A DNA stretch of 32,828 nucleotides from Roseburia sp. (GTDB lineage: Bacteria > Bacillota > Clostridia > Lachnospirales > Lachnospiraceae): positions 1 to 32,828 of the forward strand of contig JALEKJ010000048.1 in the NCBI GenBank assembly GCA_022771695.1. The letters run 5' to 3'. The position numbers and the translations under genes were made by a program. Below, in pieces: positions 1 through 7,888 of the stretch. The notes under the pieces were generated by a model that saw only the letters and a list, made by a program, of their open reading frames with translations, did no database searches and was not told the DNA's origin. Positions within the stretch are counted from its first letter, which is position 1; each line of letters starts with the position of its first letter.

Positions 1-130
1 GACCCTCAAACTAGACCCTCAAACCGGACCCTCAAACCAGACCCTCACGAAGAACCCTCAAAAACTATGCTGTTTTTTATGCTTGCCCCTCACGACAAAC
101 CCTCAAATAGATTGGCAAACCCTCAAAAAC
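1..130. repeat. 13-bp-spaced ACCCTCAAA repeat tract
   Basis: The heptamer ACCCTCA (usually extended to ACCCTCAAAC) starts at 2, 15, 28, 41, 54, 99 and 119, with a degenerate copy (CCCCTCA) at 86. The first five copies are spaced exactly 13 bp apart, as are the copies at 86 and 99; the breaks are 32 and 20 bp. The linkers vary (for example TAG, CGG, CAG), so this is a degenerate tandem repeat rather than a perfect minisatellite. A 13-bp period is not a multiple of three and I see no gene across it. It abuts the broken 3' end of the GNAT gene and is cut by the window edge, so its full length is unknown. Confidence 0.8.
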
Positions 131-135
131 TTTGA

Positions 136-420
136 TTACCCTATTTTTTCTCGATAACCAATCTCCCGGAATCCACACTTTTTATGTAATGCAATGCTGG
201 CTTTATTAATAGAAAAAATAGTAGAATACAAACTCCAGTAACCAGCTTTTTCCGTATCTTCACATAACTTCTCTAAAAGTGCTGTTCCGATTCCTTTTCC
301 CTGGTATGCTTCATCAATATAAATACTTACTTCTACACAACCTTTATAAACACATCTTCCAGACGATGGACTTATGGCAATAACTCTCTCCCAATCATTT
401 GGTGTCATTTCTCTAATCAT
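136..420 (-). pseudogene. GNAT acetyltransferase, internally deleted and C-terminally truncated
   Basis: The product resembles phosphinothricin-type GNAT N-acetyltransferases, which use acetyl-CoA to acetylate small amines. The acetyl-CoA pyrophosphate loop is visible (AYQGKGIGTALL), followed by the family's ASIALHKKCGF segment. Relatives run about 160-170 residues, while this frame gives 94. After the opening MIREMTPNDWERVI the sequence jumps to SPSSGRCVYKG, so about 45 residues of the first strands and helices are missing in frame. The C-terminus stops at REKIG, without the usual GxWRDxVLxER tail, where the 13-bp repeats begin. I chose the ATG at 420, which matches the family start; a TTG at 438 would add six residues. 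It follows rsmG by about 30 bp. A functional short acetyltransferase is possible but unlikely, since part of the fold is gone. Confidence 0.6.
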
Positions 421-450
421 ACTATCTCTTTTTATCAACTATATATTTTA

Positions 451-1167
451 TTAATTCAATGGCATCTTCGTCGGTGTACCCGCTTTTCTTGGATAAGCCT
501 TCGGTGTTTTCTTTTCTTTCCTGATAATCACAAAAGAACGCTTCTGCTCATAGAGGTCGAATTTATAAATATCCTCAATCTTACCTCCAAGAATTGTAAT
601 TGCTTTCTTTGCCTGATTCGTCTCTTCCTCAATTTCTCCGGATTTGTAAGAAATAAACATTCCTCCCTCTTTCACAAACGGAATACAGTATTCACTGAGA
701 GAAGATAAATTTGCCACGGCACGCGATACACATAAATCAAATTGCTCTCGATATTGTTTATTTCTGCCCATCTCCTCTGCTCTTGCATGAAGTGCCTCAA
801 CCTTCTTAAGTTCAAGACGATTTATTACTTCCTGTAAGAATTTAATTCTCTTATTCAAGGAATCTGCCAATACCAAATCAATTTCCGGGAATGCAATCTT
901 AAGAGGAATACCGGGAAAACCGGCACCGGTTCCCATATCCAAAATCTTTATCTCACGATTTAAATCATATACCTGACAAAGAGAAAGACTGTCCAAAAAA
1001 TGCTTCTCGATAACCTCATCAAATTCTGTAATGGCAGTTAAGTTCATGACCTTGTTTGTCTCAACCAGCATCTCATAATAATCCAAAAATTGCTGCATCT
1101 GCGCATCACTCAAAGTAATATTTAATTTTTCTAATCCGGTTTTAAACTTATCAAGATTATAATTCAT
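451..1167 (-). CDS. rsmG: 16S rRNA (guanine-527 N7) methyltransferase RsmG
   Basis: RsmG (GidB) transfers a methyl group from S-adenosylmethionine to N7 of G527 of 16S rRNA in the 30S subunit. The 238-residue product has the expected length. The SAM-binding loop ILDMGTGAGFPGIPL lies near residues 75-90, followed by LADSLNKRIKFL, the VSRAVANL segment and the basic end PRKAGTPTKMPL typical of Firmicutes RsmG. The ATG at 1167 has AAGGA about seven bases upstream. It lies about 50 bp downstream of mnmG, as in the conserved mnmE-mnmG-rsmG cluster, and is probably transcribed with it. Loss of this gene gives low-level streptomycin resistance in other bacteria; this copy looks intact. Confidence 0.96.
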   Translation of the reverse strand: MNYNLDKFKTGLEKLNITLSDAQMQQFLDYYEMLVETNKVMNLTAITEFDEVIEKHFLDSLSLCQVYDLNREIKILDMGTGAGFPGIPLKIAFPEIDLVLADSLNKRIKFLQEVINRLELKKVEALHARAEEMGRNKQYREQFDLCVSRAVANLSSLSEYCIPFVKEGGMFISYKSGEIEEETNQAKKAITILGGKIEDIYKFDLYEQKRSFVIIRKEKKTPKAYPRKAGTPTKMPLN

Positions 1168-1215
1168 ATTTATTCCTTATCTTCTTACTTGATTGATTTT
1201 TCAAGACCACTCATA

Positions 1216-3162
1216 TTATGATTCCTTATGATATCTCATCTGCTCCATATAAACCAACAAAACAGAAATATCTGCCGGAGATACACCGGAAATTCTGGAT
1301 GCCTGTCCAATGGAAGTTGGATTGTAAGTCTTTAATTTCTGACGTGCCTCAATACGCAGACTTGGAACTTCGTCATAATTGAATCCTTCCGGTATTTTTT
1401 TCTTCTCCATTTTCTTGAAACTTTCCACCTGTTTCATCTGTCTGGAAATATATCCATCATACTTGATATTGATGTTCACTTGCTCCATCACATCGTAAGG
1501 TAATTCCGGACGGTTCTTATCAATCGGTGCCAATTTTTCATAATCAAGCTCCGGTCTGCGAATCAACTCTGTTAATGTTACACCGGTGTTTAACGGAATA
1601 CTCCCGTAGCTCTCCAAAAGTGCCTGAACTTCTTTATTTGCTCCAATATGAACATTCGCTACACGCTCGATTTCTTCTTTGATTAATTCTTCCTTTTTAC
1701 ATACCCAGTCGTAACGCTCCTTGGAAATTAGACCAATCTCATAACCTTTTCTGGTAAGCCGTAAATCCGCATTATCCTGTCGTAAAATGAGACGATATTC
1801 CGCTCGTGAAGTCATCATGCGGTAAGGTTCGTGATTTTCTTTTGTCACAAGGTCGTCTATTAACACACCAATATAAGCTTCGGAACGATCTAGCACTAAT
1901 GGTTCTCTTCCCAAAACTTTCATTGCAGCATTGATACCCGCAATCAATCCCTGACAGGCTGCCTCTTCATATCCGCTGCTTCCGTTAAACTGACCGCCGG
2001 AAAATAGTCCTTTAATTTTCTTAAACTCCAAAGAAGCATACAACTGGTTCGGATTAATGCAATCATATTCAATCGCATAAGCATTACGAACAATCTTTAC
2101 ATGTTCCAGTCCCGGTAAGGTGCGATACATCTCATGCTGCACATCCTCCGGAAGCGAAGATGACATACCTCCGACATACATTTCATTCGTATTTAGTCCT
2201 TCCGGTTCGATGAAAATCTGATGTCTCTCTTTGTCTGCAAATTTCACAACTTTATCTTCAATCGAAGGGCAGTATCTCGGTCCGGTTCCCTCAATGATTC
2301 CGGCATAGATTGGAGAACGGTCCAGATTGTTGCGAATAATCTCATGTGTGGTTGGATTTGTATAAGTCAACCAACAGGAAACCTGGTCAATCTGTACATC
2401 TTCCGGGTTCGTTGTAAAAGAAAATGGAATAACACGCTCGTCCCCCTTCTGCTCTTCCATCTTAGAGAAATCCAGAGAATTTTTGTCTACTCTTGCCGGT
2501 GTTCCCGTTTTAAAGCGGAACATTTCTACTCCATGGTCTTTTAACGACTGCGTTAGATGGGTTGCAGCCATCAGTCCGTTTGGTCCGGTATAAGTAATCA
2601 TCTCACCGGTTAGGCAGCGTGCATTTAGGTATGTACCGGTACATAAAACCACTGCTTTACAATGGTATGTTGCACCAGAAACAGTTCGAACACCTGTAAT
2701 ATGCTGAAGTTTATCTGCGCCTTGTTCAGAAGTTGCATTTTCAACTTTTACACTGTCTTCCGTTGTCAATATTTCAGAAACCTCTGCCTGTCGAATCGTC
2801 AGATGTTCTGTCTCCTGCAGAGTCTTTCGCATTTCCATGCTGTAGTTTGCTTTATCTGCCTGCGCACGCAAAGAATGTACAGCCGGTCCCTTGGATTTAT
2901 TGAGCATTTTCGACTGGATGAACGTCTTATCAATATTGATACCCATCTGTCCGCCAAGTGCATCAATTTCACGAACCAGATGACCCTTGGAACTTCCGCC
3001 AATATTCGGATTGCATGGCATTAATGCAATACTATCTACGCTTACGGTAAATATAACTGTCTCTAATCCAAGTCTTGCACAAGCCAAAGCTGCCTCACAG
3101 CCGGCATGTCCGGCACCTACTACTACTACATCATATGTCTCTTCCAAAAGATTGCGGTTCAT
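1216..3162 (-). CDS. mnmG: tRNA uridine-5-carboxymethylaminomethyl synthesis enzyme MnmG (GidA)
   Basis: MnmG is an FAD- and NADH-dependent enzyme. With MnmE it installs the (carboxymethyl)aminomethyl group at C5 of wobble uridine 34 in tRNAs reading split codon boxes. The FAD dinucleotide fold [14 protein letters not shown] is at the N-terminus, followed by [34 protein letters not shown] and [17 protein letters not shown]. The C-terminal tRNA/MnmE-binding part includes [20 protein letters not shown]. The frame opens upstream, but the ATG at 3162 fits best: it has AGAAGGA at proper spacing and gives [18 protein letters not shown], matching family N-termini. The product is 648 residues, slightly long because of an acidic stretch around residues 145-165. 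Its ribosome site overlaps the stop region of the Dabb gene just upstream, which suggests coupled translation. Confidence 0.97.
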   Translation of the reverse strand: MNRNLLEETYDVVVVGAGHAGCEAALACARLGLETVIFTVSVDSIALMPCNPNIGGSSKGHLVREIDALGGQMGINIDKTFIQSKMLNKSKGPAVHSLRAQADKANYSMEMRKTLQETEHLTIRQAEVSEILTTEDSVKVENATSEQGADKLQHITGVRTVSGATYHCKAVVLCTGTYLNARCLTGEMITYTGPNGLMAATHLTQSLKDHGVEMFRFKTGTPARVDKNSLDFSKMEEQKGDERVIPFSFTTNPEDVQIDQVSCWLTYTNPTTHEIIRNNLDRSPIYAGIIEGTGPRYCPSIEDKVVKFADKERHQIFIEPEGLNTNEMYVGGMSSSLPEDVQHEMYRTLPGLEHVKIVRNAYAIEYDCINPNQLYASLEFKKIKGLFSGGQFNGSSGYEEAACQGLIAGINAAMKVLGREPLVLDRSEAYIGVLIDDLVTKENHEPYRMMTSRAEYRLILRQDNADLRLTRKGYEIGLISKERYDWVCKKEELIKEEIERVANVHIGANKEVQALLESYGSIPLNTGVTLTELIRRPELDYEKLAPIDKNRPELPYDVMEQVNINIKYDGYISRQMKQVESFKKMEKKKIPEGFNYDEVPSLRIEARQKLKTYNPTSIGQASRISGVSPADISVLLVYMEQMRYHKES

Positions 3163-3175
3163 AAAATCCTTCTTT

Positions 3176-3466
3176 CTAAAACTTATAATCAATGCAGGCT
3201 CTGCTCTCTCTCACCTGCTTAATAAAATTACCAAACTGAATATGTCTTTCATCTTTCTGATATGTTTCTAATTCTTCCATATTGTTAAAGTCAAAAATTA
3301 AAGACATTTCATAATTACTCTCAGGAGCTTCAGCATCATTTACTACTACTTCAAATCTCTGAATCTGTTCAATTCCTCTTAACTGCTCTACTCTTATCAA
3401 TGCTTCTTTTAAATTTTCTTCTTTGTTTTCTTCCTTTAACTTGAACATGCAAATGTGTCGAATCAT
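3176..3466 (-). CDS. Dabb (stress-responsive A/B barrel) domain protein
   Basis: This 96-residue protein matches the Dabb family, dimeric alpha/beta barrels of the ferredoxin-like type. The family start [14 protein letters not shown] and the later [18 protein letters not shown] and [20 protein letters not shown] segments are typical. Relatives include plant stress proteins and some polyketide cyclases, but most bacterial copies have no known substrate and I do not assign one. The ATG at 3466 is preceded by AAAAGGAG at seven bases, a strong site. It lies 82 bp after mnmE, and its stop codon is 13 bp before the mnmG start, so it has been inserted into the usual mnmE-mnmG pair and is probably co-transcribed and translationally coupled to mnmG. 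Confidence 0.85.
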   Translation of the reverse strand: MIRHICMFKLKEENKEENLKEALIRVEQLRGIEQIQRFEVVVNDAEAPESNYEMSLIFDFNNMEELETYQKDERHIQFGNFIKQVRESRACIDYKF

Positions 3467-3498
3467 AATAATCTCCTTTTACTTTTAAATCATACCCA

Positions 3499-3521
3499 AA
3501 GAATGCTGCTTTTGCATTCTT
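3499..3521 (-). repeat. Hairpin repeat, copy A (after mnmE)
   Basis: Read on the minus strand, AAGAATGC and GCATTCTT form a perfect 8-bp stem around the loop AAAAGCA. The same loop and stem pattern occurs near 11177, 14487 and 14531. There is no U-run after it, so it is not an ordinary terminator. It lies between mnmE and the Dabb gene, directly after a second hairpin that overlaps the mnmE stop. Confidence 0.75.
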
Positions 3522-3523
3522 CC

Positions 3524-3553
3524 AATAATCACCGTCCAATGGCAGCGATTATT
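3524..3553 (-). other. Inverted repeat overlapping the mnmE stop codon
   Basis: On the minus strand, AATAATC and GATTATT can pair around a 16-base loop. The first arm contains the mnmE stop codon. It is immediately followed by hairpin repeat copy A. It may protect the mnmE 3' end or slow ribosomes and polymerase; no U-run follows. Confidence 0.45.
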
Positions 3554-4949
3554 TTCCCATACAGAATTTACTGAATATCTCATTCACCAAATCATCTTCC
3601 ACTGCTTCTCCGACAATGCTTCCAAGTTCTTCATAAGCATTCATCAGATCAATCGAATAGAAATCCTCAGGCATTCCACCCTCAATACTCTGCACTACTA
3701 AATGTAAACTAGAAAGTGCCTCCTGTAAAGCAGTTTTATGACGAATATTTGTAATATAAACTTCATCATTAAAGGTGATATCTCCGGTAAAGAACATCTC
3801 ACGGATTGTCTCTGTCAATTCTTCCATACCTGTTTGATTCTTTGCAGAAACAGATAATATTCTACAATCATTTTTAGAAACTCCCTGCACCTTATCCACA
3901 TATGCTCGTACATCATCTTCTGTTGTCAACGCATCCAAATCGGATTTATTTAAAAGAATAATTGCCTGTCTATCTGCAAGCAATTCCATAATTTCATAAT
4001 CATTCTCATCCAGTTTCGTAGAACTATCCACCACATAAATTATTAAATCTGCATCGTTTAAATACTTCTTTGCTTTATCTACACCAATTTTTTCTACCAC
4101 ATCGTCCGTCTCACGAATGCCGGCAGTATCTATGATATTAAGCACAATTCCATTTAGATTAATCTGTTCTTCCAGTACATCCCTTGTAGTTCCGGCAATA
4201 TTTGTAACTATTGCCCGCTCCTCGCCAACTAAAGTGTTAAGTAATGACGATTTTCCGGCATTCGGTTTTCCCACAATCACTGTAGAAATACCCTCTTTTA
4301 AGATTCTACCATTATCACTGGTAGATAATAGCTTCTCTACTTTCTTCTCGATATCTTCCACAATAGACTGCAATTTTTCCGGATATCCGTCTAAGCTGAT
4401 ATGTTCCGGATCATCCAATGCAGATTCAATAAAAGCAATCTCATGTAGAATCTCACCACGAATCTCTTTTACTACACCTGACACGGACCCAGATAGCTGT
4501 CTCATTGAACTTTTTAAAGCAAAATCGTTCTTTGCATTGATTACATCAATAACAGACTCTGCCTGTGAGAGATCAATTCTTCCGTTTAAAAAGGCACGCT
4601 TTGTAAATTCTCCCGGTTCCGCCGGTCTTGCACCGTACTTGATGACTGTCTCAAGAATTCGTTTCATGACATAGACACCACCATGACAATCTATCTCAAT
4701 CGTATCTTCTTTTGTATAACTTTTTGGTCCACGCATCAACAAGACCATAACTTCATCAATCACTTCTTCTCCGTCATGGATATGGCCATAATGAATCGTA
4801 TGACTCTCACATTCTGCTAAAGTTTTACCACCCTTTTTACAAAAAATCTTATCTGTAATAGAAACAGCTTCTTTACCGCTGATTCTTACAATACCAATTC
4901 CTGAACTTGCCATGGCTGTTGCAATCGCTGCAATCGTGTCTGTTCTCAT
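3549..4949 (-). CDS. mnmE: tRNA modification GTPase MnmE (TrmE)
   Basis: MnmE is the GTPase partner of MnmG in wobble-uridine modification of tRNA; its N-terminal domain binds a formyl-tetrahydrofolate derivative. The order is intact: N-terminal TDTIAAIATA with GIGIVRISG, the EFTKRAFLNGRIDLSQAE helical segment, then a G domain with GKPNAGKSS (G1), TNIAGTTRD (G2/K-loop), DTAGIR (G3), NKSD (G4) and SAKN (G5). It ends in FCMGK, with the conserved C-terminal cysteine. The ATG at 4949 is chosen because GAGG lies six bases upstream; an in-frame ATG at 4961 has no ribosome site. The product is 466 residues, normal for the family. It begins the mnmE-Dabb-mnmG-rsmG block after the terminator that ends the khpB cluster. 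Confidence 0.97.
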   Translation of the reverse strand: MRTDTIAAIATAMASSGIGIVRISGKEAVSITDKIFCKKGGKTLAECESHTIHYGHIHDGEEVIDEVMVLLMRGPKSYTKEDTIEIDCHGGVYVMKRILETVIKYGARPAEPGEFTKRAFLNGRIDLSQAESVIDVINAKNDFALKSSMRQLSGSVSGVVKEIRGEILHEIAFIESALDDPEHISLDGYPEKLQSIVEDIEKKVEKLLSTSDNGRILKEGISTVIVGKPNAGKSSLLNTLVGEERAIVTNIAGTTRDVLEEQINLNGIVLNIIDTAGIRETDDVVEKIGVDKAKKYLNDADLIIYVVDSSTKLDENDYEIMELLADRQAIILLNKSDLDALTTEDDVRAYVDKVQGVSKNDCRILSVSAKNQTGMEELTETIREMFFTGDITFNDEVYITNIRHKTALQEALSSLHLVVQSIEGGMPEDFYSIDLMNAYEELGSIVGEAVEDDLVNEIFSKFCMGK

Positions 4950-5001
4950 CCCATACCTCATTTATTTCAAGTTTTTATTACATAAATTTATTGTCATATA
5001 G

Positions 5002-5010
5002 ATTATAACA
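5002..5010 (-). promoter_or_regulatory. Possible extended -10 promoter of mnmE
   Basis: On the minus strand TGT precedes TATAAT, an extended -10 element, just after the khpB terminator and about 52 bp ahead of the mnmE start. No good -35 lies 17 bp upstream; a TTGACA inside the terminator arm is spaced wrongly (21 bp). A promoter is expected here because a terminator separates mnmE from upstream genes. Confidence 0.35.
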
Positions 5011-5020
5011 ATTATATAAC

Positions 5021-5047
5021 AATGGGGCTGTCAAATGACAACCCCAT
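5021..5047 (-). terminator. Intrinsic terminator after khpB/jag
   Basis: On the minus strand AATGGGG-TTGTC and GACAG-CCCCATT form a GC-topped hairpin with a four-base loop, followed by TTGTTAT. The arms are nearly symmetrical and the plus strand also ends in TTTTATT, so it could work both ways. It closes the rpmH-rnpA-yidD-yidC-khpB cluster. Confidence 0.75.
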
Positions 5048-5059
5048 TTTATTATGTAC

Positions 5060-5683
5060 CTATTTCTTTAAGGTAACAACTACATGTCTGTAAGGCTCCT
5101 CACCCTCGCTGTGTGTTGTAACAAACTTATCATTCTGTAAAGCGGAATGAATGATTCTTCTCTCGAATGGATTCATTGGCTCTAAAGAAACAGGACGTTT
5201 CGTTCTTTTTACTTTATAAGCAATGTTCTTTGCAAGATTCTCTAATGTTTCTTTTCTTCTCTTGCGGTAATCTTCCGTATCAATCTTAACCTTCACATAC
5301 TCTTCTGAGTTTTTGTTTACAGCAAGGTTTGTCAAATACTGGAGAGAATCAAGAGTCTGTCCTCTTTTACCAATCAAAACACCCATATCAGAACCTTTCA
5401 GCTCTACATTAATGTTGTTACCGGACTCTTCCTTCTCAATCAAAATCTCAACTTCAAGATTCATAGCTTCAAATACTTTATTTAAGAATTCGCGGATATT
5501 GTCTTCCACGTCATTCTTTTTACGAACCTTGATGACTGCGTCCTTCTTAGCAATTCCAAGAAAACCTGCGCTTCCTTTTTCGATTACTTCGTACTCAATC
5601 TTATCATGGGTTGTTCCCAACTTGATGACAGCTTCTGTGATTGCGTCATCCACTGTTTTTGCTGAAATCTCGATATATTCCAT
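5060..5683 (-). CDS. khpB: RNA-binding protein KhpB/Jag (Jag-N, KH, R3H)
   Basis: KhpB (Jag, EloR) is a cytoplasmic RNA-binding protein that in Gram-positives affects cell elongation and post-transcriptional regulation with KhpA. The order is standard: Jag-N domain (about residues 1-50, including GSAGFLGIAKKDAVI), a KH domain with GVLIGKRGQTLDSLQYL, and a C-terminal R3H domain with MNPFERRIIHSALQ and the HVVVTLKK end. The 207-residue length is normal. The ATG at 5683 has GAGGGG about nine bases upstream, and this site overlaps the yidC stop codon at 5697-5699, so translation is probably coupled. It is the last gene of the cluster before the terminator at 5021-5047. Confidence 0.95.
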   Translation of the reverse strand: MEYIEISAKTVDDAITEAVIKLGTTHDKIEYEVIEKGSAGFLGIAKKDAVIKVRKKNDVEDNIREFLNKVFEAMNLEVEILIEKEESGNNINVELKGSDMGVLIGKRGQTLDSLQYLTNLAVNKNSEEYVKVKIDTEDYRKRRKETLENLAKNIAYKVKRTKRPVSLEPMNPFERRIIHSALQNDKFVTTHSEGEEPYRHVVVTLKK

Positions 5684-5696
5684 ATCTTACACCCCT

Positions 5697-6989
5697 CTAT
5701 TTTCTATTATTTCTCTCATTAAAATCACGAACCATATTTGCTTTTGCAGTCATACTGCCGGCTTTTGCTTTTGTGCTGATTTCCCTTGATTTTTCAATCT
5801 CAGCTTCCTTTTCCGGAGACATCAGACTGTTCTTGCTCTTATCCACCATCGTTCTGGTGTTCATTCTTGCCGCATTTGAAATCTGATTTTCTGCGATTCC
5901 CATCTTCTCGCGCTTTTTCTTTGCTTTTTCCTGATTCTTTTTGATGATATCTTCCAAATCAATCTTATCAAAGTGTCTGTTTAAGAAAAACTGCTGTACA
6001 CATCTTACAACAGCGCTGCTAATCCAGTAAATACCAAGACCAACCGGAACTGTAAAACACATAAACAAAGAGAACAACGGCATCATCTTATTCATCATAT
6101 TCATCTGCTGTGCCATTGCATCGCTCTGCTCATTTCCACTGTTATTGTTATTTGCAGTCGGCATCAATTTGATATTCAACACCTGTGTCAAATAAGAAAC
6201 AATCGGAATCATAAGCGCTGCGATTACCAACAAAAACTGATGGCTTGTGATGTTTGTCGTAATAATCTGCCATGGTGTATCGGAAATATTCATTCCCAAA
6301 AAGTTATTTACATGAGATATAGTTTCATAAGAAGTAGAAATCATATCAGAAAGTGACGGGAATGCATCTTTTAAAGTTTCCCATCCGGCAGAATTCATTT
6401 TATTAAGTACATCTACCAATGAATTTGAAAGTGCTACCTGATCTGTTACCGTAAAATCTGCTGCCGGCTGTGTTATGATTTTTAAATCTGCCACAAGCTG
6501 TGTCATGGTATCCTGATATCCTTCTGTTGCCATAATACCATTTACCAATGCACTGAAATTATCCTTTACACCTGTTACATAAGCAGGAACATTCATAAAT
6601 ACACGATATAATGCAAACAAAAGCGGCATCTGAATCAACATCTGTCCGCAGCTTCCCATCATGGAAACACCGTATTTCTCATAAACTGCCTGTGTTTCTT
6701 CCTGCATCGCCATCATCGATGCCTGGTCTTTCTTTCCCTGATACTTCTTATTAATTGCCTGTATCTCCGGCTGCATCTTCTGAGACAGCTTTGAGAACTT
6801 TTGCTGCTTATAAGTAAGCGGGAACATCAACATATAAATAATAATTGTAAAAATGATGATGGATAAACCTACATTCTCCAAGCCAATCTGCTGCATGACC
6901 ATGTAGACTCCATTCATCAACCAACCAAGTACTTTTGCAATCGGTCCAAGTATCGCACCATCATATGCAGTTAATAACATTTCTGACAC
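5697..6989 (-). CDS. yidC: Membrane protein insertase YidC/Oxa1/SpoIIIJ
   Basis: YidC inserts proteins into the cytoplasmic membrane, alone or with SecYEG. The product has the Oxa1/YidC core: a first core helix near residues 40-58 (GLSIIIFTIIIYMLMFPLT), a cytoplasmic coiled hairpin with the QPEIQAINKKYQGKKDQ signature, then helices around MLIQMPLLFALYRVF, LLVIAALMIPIVSYLTQV and PVGLGIYWISSAV, and a long basic tail. An extracellular loop of about 100 residues lies between the second and third helices. No lipobox cysteine is seen. The hydrophilic-groove arginine of E. coli (R366) and B. subtilis SpoIIIJ aligns with tyrosine. The start is uncertain: GTG at 6989 is nine bases after GGAGG, TTG at 6995 only three, and ATG at 6980 eighteen. 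The ribosome site overlaps the yidD stop region. Confidence 0.95.
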   Translation of the reverse strand: MSEMLLTAYDGAILGPIAKVLGWLMNGVYMVMQQIGLENVGLSIIIFTIIIYMLMFPLTYKQQKFSKLSQKMQPEIQAINKKYQGKKDQASMMAMQEETQAVYEKYGVSMMGSCGQMLIQMPLLFALYRVFMNVPAYVTGVKDNFSALVNGIMATEGYQDTMTQLVADLKIITQPAADFTVTDQVALSNSLVDVLNKMNSAGWETLKDAFPSLSDMISTSYETISHVNNFLGMNISDTPWQIITTNITSHQFLLVIAALMIPIVSYLTQVLNIKLMPTANNNNSGNEQSDAMAQQMNMMNKMMPLFSLFMCFTVPVGLGIYWISSAVVRCVQQFFLNRHFDKIDLEDIIKKNQEKAKKKREKMGIAENQISNAARMNTRTMVDKSKNSLMSPEKEAEIEKSREISTKAKAGSMTAKANMVRDFNERNNRK

Positions 6990-7004
6990 TATCAAATACC
7001 TCCA

Positions 7005-7214
7005 CTATGGAACTGGATCATATCCACCTTTTGAAAAAGGATTACACCGTATGATTCTCCATAAAGCAAGACCCCCACCTTTGATTGCTCCATATTTCTC
7101 GACAGCTTCCAACCCATACAATGAACAGGTTGGACAATACGGACACTTTGTGGATTTCATCGGAGAAAGATACTTTCTATAAAATTTAATCAAGGCAATT
7201 AAAATTTTTTTCAA
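7005..7214 (-). CDS. yidD: Membrane protein insertion efficiency factor YidD
   Basis: YidD is a small membrane-associated protein that assists YidC-dependent insertion. The 69-residue product has the family hallmarks: KKILIALIKFYRKYLSP, a cysteine-containing CPYCPTCSLYGLEAVEKYG (commonly CRFYPTCSxYxLEA), GGGLALWRIIRCNPFSKGG and DPVP at the end. The start is a TTG at 7214, 17 bp after the rnpA stop. No ATG gives a sensible N-terminus in this frame, and the TTG matches the family start exactly. The ribosome site is weak (an AGAAG/GATGG stretch), consistent with coupling to rnpA. Confidence 0.93.
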   Translation of the reverse strand: MKKILIALIKFYRKYLSPMKSTKCPYCPTCSLYGLEAVEKYGAIKGGGLALWRIIRCNPFSKGGYDPVP

Positions 7215-7231
7215 AATGATTCCATCTTCTT

Positions 7232-7573
7232 TTAATCAATTTTCGTAATCTTGTGAAGACCTCCAAGATGCAGCAGCGCACTCTCCACTTCATGATAAGA
7301 AATATCTTTTGCTGTCTGTCTTGCGATGACTACAATGTCTAAACCACTATTAAACATGTCCTCATGTAGTCTATAACTCTCTCGGATTAACCGAGTTAAA
7401 TGATGTCTTATAACACTATTTCCAACTTTTTTGCTAACTGATATTCCCAATCGATTTGTTTCTGTCTGATTAGGAAGAACATACATCACCAGATATCTGT
7501 TCGCATATGACTTTCCTCTGCGATATACGTTCTGAAAATCTTTGTTTTTCTTCAACGACTCTGAATATTTCAT
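7232..7573 (-). CDS. rnpA: Ribonuclease P protein component
   Basis: RnpA is the small basic subunit of RNase P, which with the RNA subunit removes 5' leaders from pre-tRNAs. Recognisable parts are the N-terminal MKYSESLKKNKDFQNVYRRGKSYANRYLVMYV, the RLGISVSKKVGNSVIR helix region and the IVVIAR segment. The conserved RNR-type motif after KVGNSV reads RHHLTRLIRE instead of RNRIKRLLRE. The ATG at 7573 is chosen over an upstream in-frame start because it gives the family N-terminus and has AAGGG about eight bases before it. The length is 113 residues. It follows rpmH in the standard order, with two inverted repeats between them. Confidence 0.95.
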   Translation of the reverse strand: MKYSESLKKNKDFQNVYRRGKSYANRYLVMYVLPNQTETNRLGISVSKKVGNSVIRHHLTRLIRESYRLHEDMFNSGLDIVVIARQTAKDISYHEVESALLHLGGLHKITKID

Positions 7574-7613
7574 TCTTATGCCCTTTCCGACAATTTTTAA
7601 AACAAGAAGGGCT

Positions 7614-7663
7614 TTTATGCAACTTTCTTGCATAAAGAAGAAAAGACCACATATGATGTGGCC
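7614..7663 (-). other. Two inverted repeats between rpmH and rnpA
   Basis: One inverted repeat (7614-7636) has 9-bp arms TTTATGCAA and TTGCATAAA around a five-base loop. The second (7645-7663) pairs CCACAT with ATGTGG, overlaps the rpmH stop codon, and on the minus strand is followed by a pyrimidine-rich CTTTTCTTCTTT. The second may act as a partial terminator or 3' stabiliser giving more rpmH than rnpA message, a known theme in this operon, but the stem is short. Confidence 0.45.
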
Positions 7664-7797
7664 TAAGCTGATAACTTCTTTCTACCTTTTAATCTTCTTG
7701 CAGCCAATACTTTTCTTCCGCCTGCTGTGCTCATTCTACTTCTGAATCCATGAACTTTAGATCTCTGTCTCTTTTTTGGTTGGAATGTCATCTTCAT
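7663..7797 (-). CDS. rpmH: 50S ribosomal protein L34
   Basis: I read this 44-residue gene directly. The protein begins [18 protein letters not shown], continues through [17 protein letters not shown] and ends LKGRKKLSA, which is L34 over its whole length. L34 is a small basic protein of the large ribosomal subunit. The ATG at 7797 has AGGAGG nine to ten bases upstream, and the stop is TAG at 7663-7665. It is the first gene of the leftward cluster rpmH-rnpA-yidD-yidC-khpB and is driven by the strong promoter at 7838-7865. Confidence 0.98.
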   Translation of the reverse strand: MKMTFQPKKRQRSKVHGFRSRMSTAGGRKVLAARRLKGRKKLSA

Positions 7798-7837
7798 ATC
7801 GCATTCACCTCCTCTACGTTAAAAAACATCATTCTCA

Positions 7838-7865
7838 ATTATATCAGAAAAAGTCGCTAAGTCAA
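7838..7865 (-). promoter_or_regulatory. rpmH promoter
   Basis: On the minus strand TTGACT (7860-7865) and TATAAT (7838-7843) are 16 bp apart, about 40 bp ahead of the rpmH start. This is a near-consensus sigma-A promoter and the only strong one I see for the leftward cluster. It lies right next to the DnaA-box region. Confidence 0.85.
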
Positions 7866-7888
7866 GCAAAAATTAGGTATTACAAGGC

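Noticed and set aside
1-130. CRISPR-like array
   Set aside because: The spacing is only 13 bp and the repeated unit 7-10 bp, far below CRISPR repeat and spacer sizes, and no cas genes are present.
7470-7652. Overlapping frame on the rnpA strand
   Set aside because: It lies inside rnpA in another frame, gives a low-complexity basic peptide and has no family resemblance.
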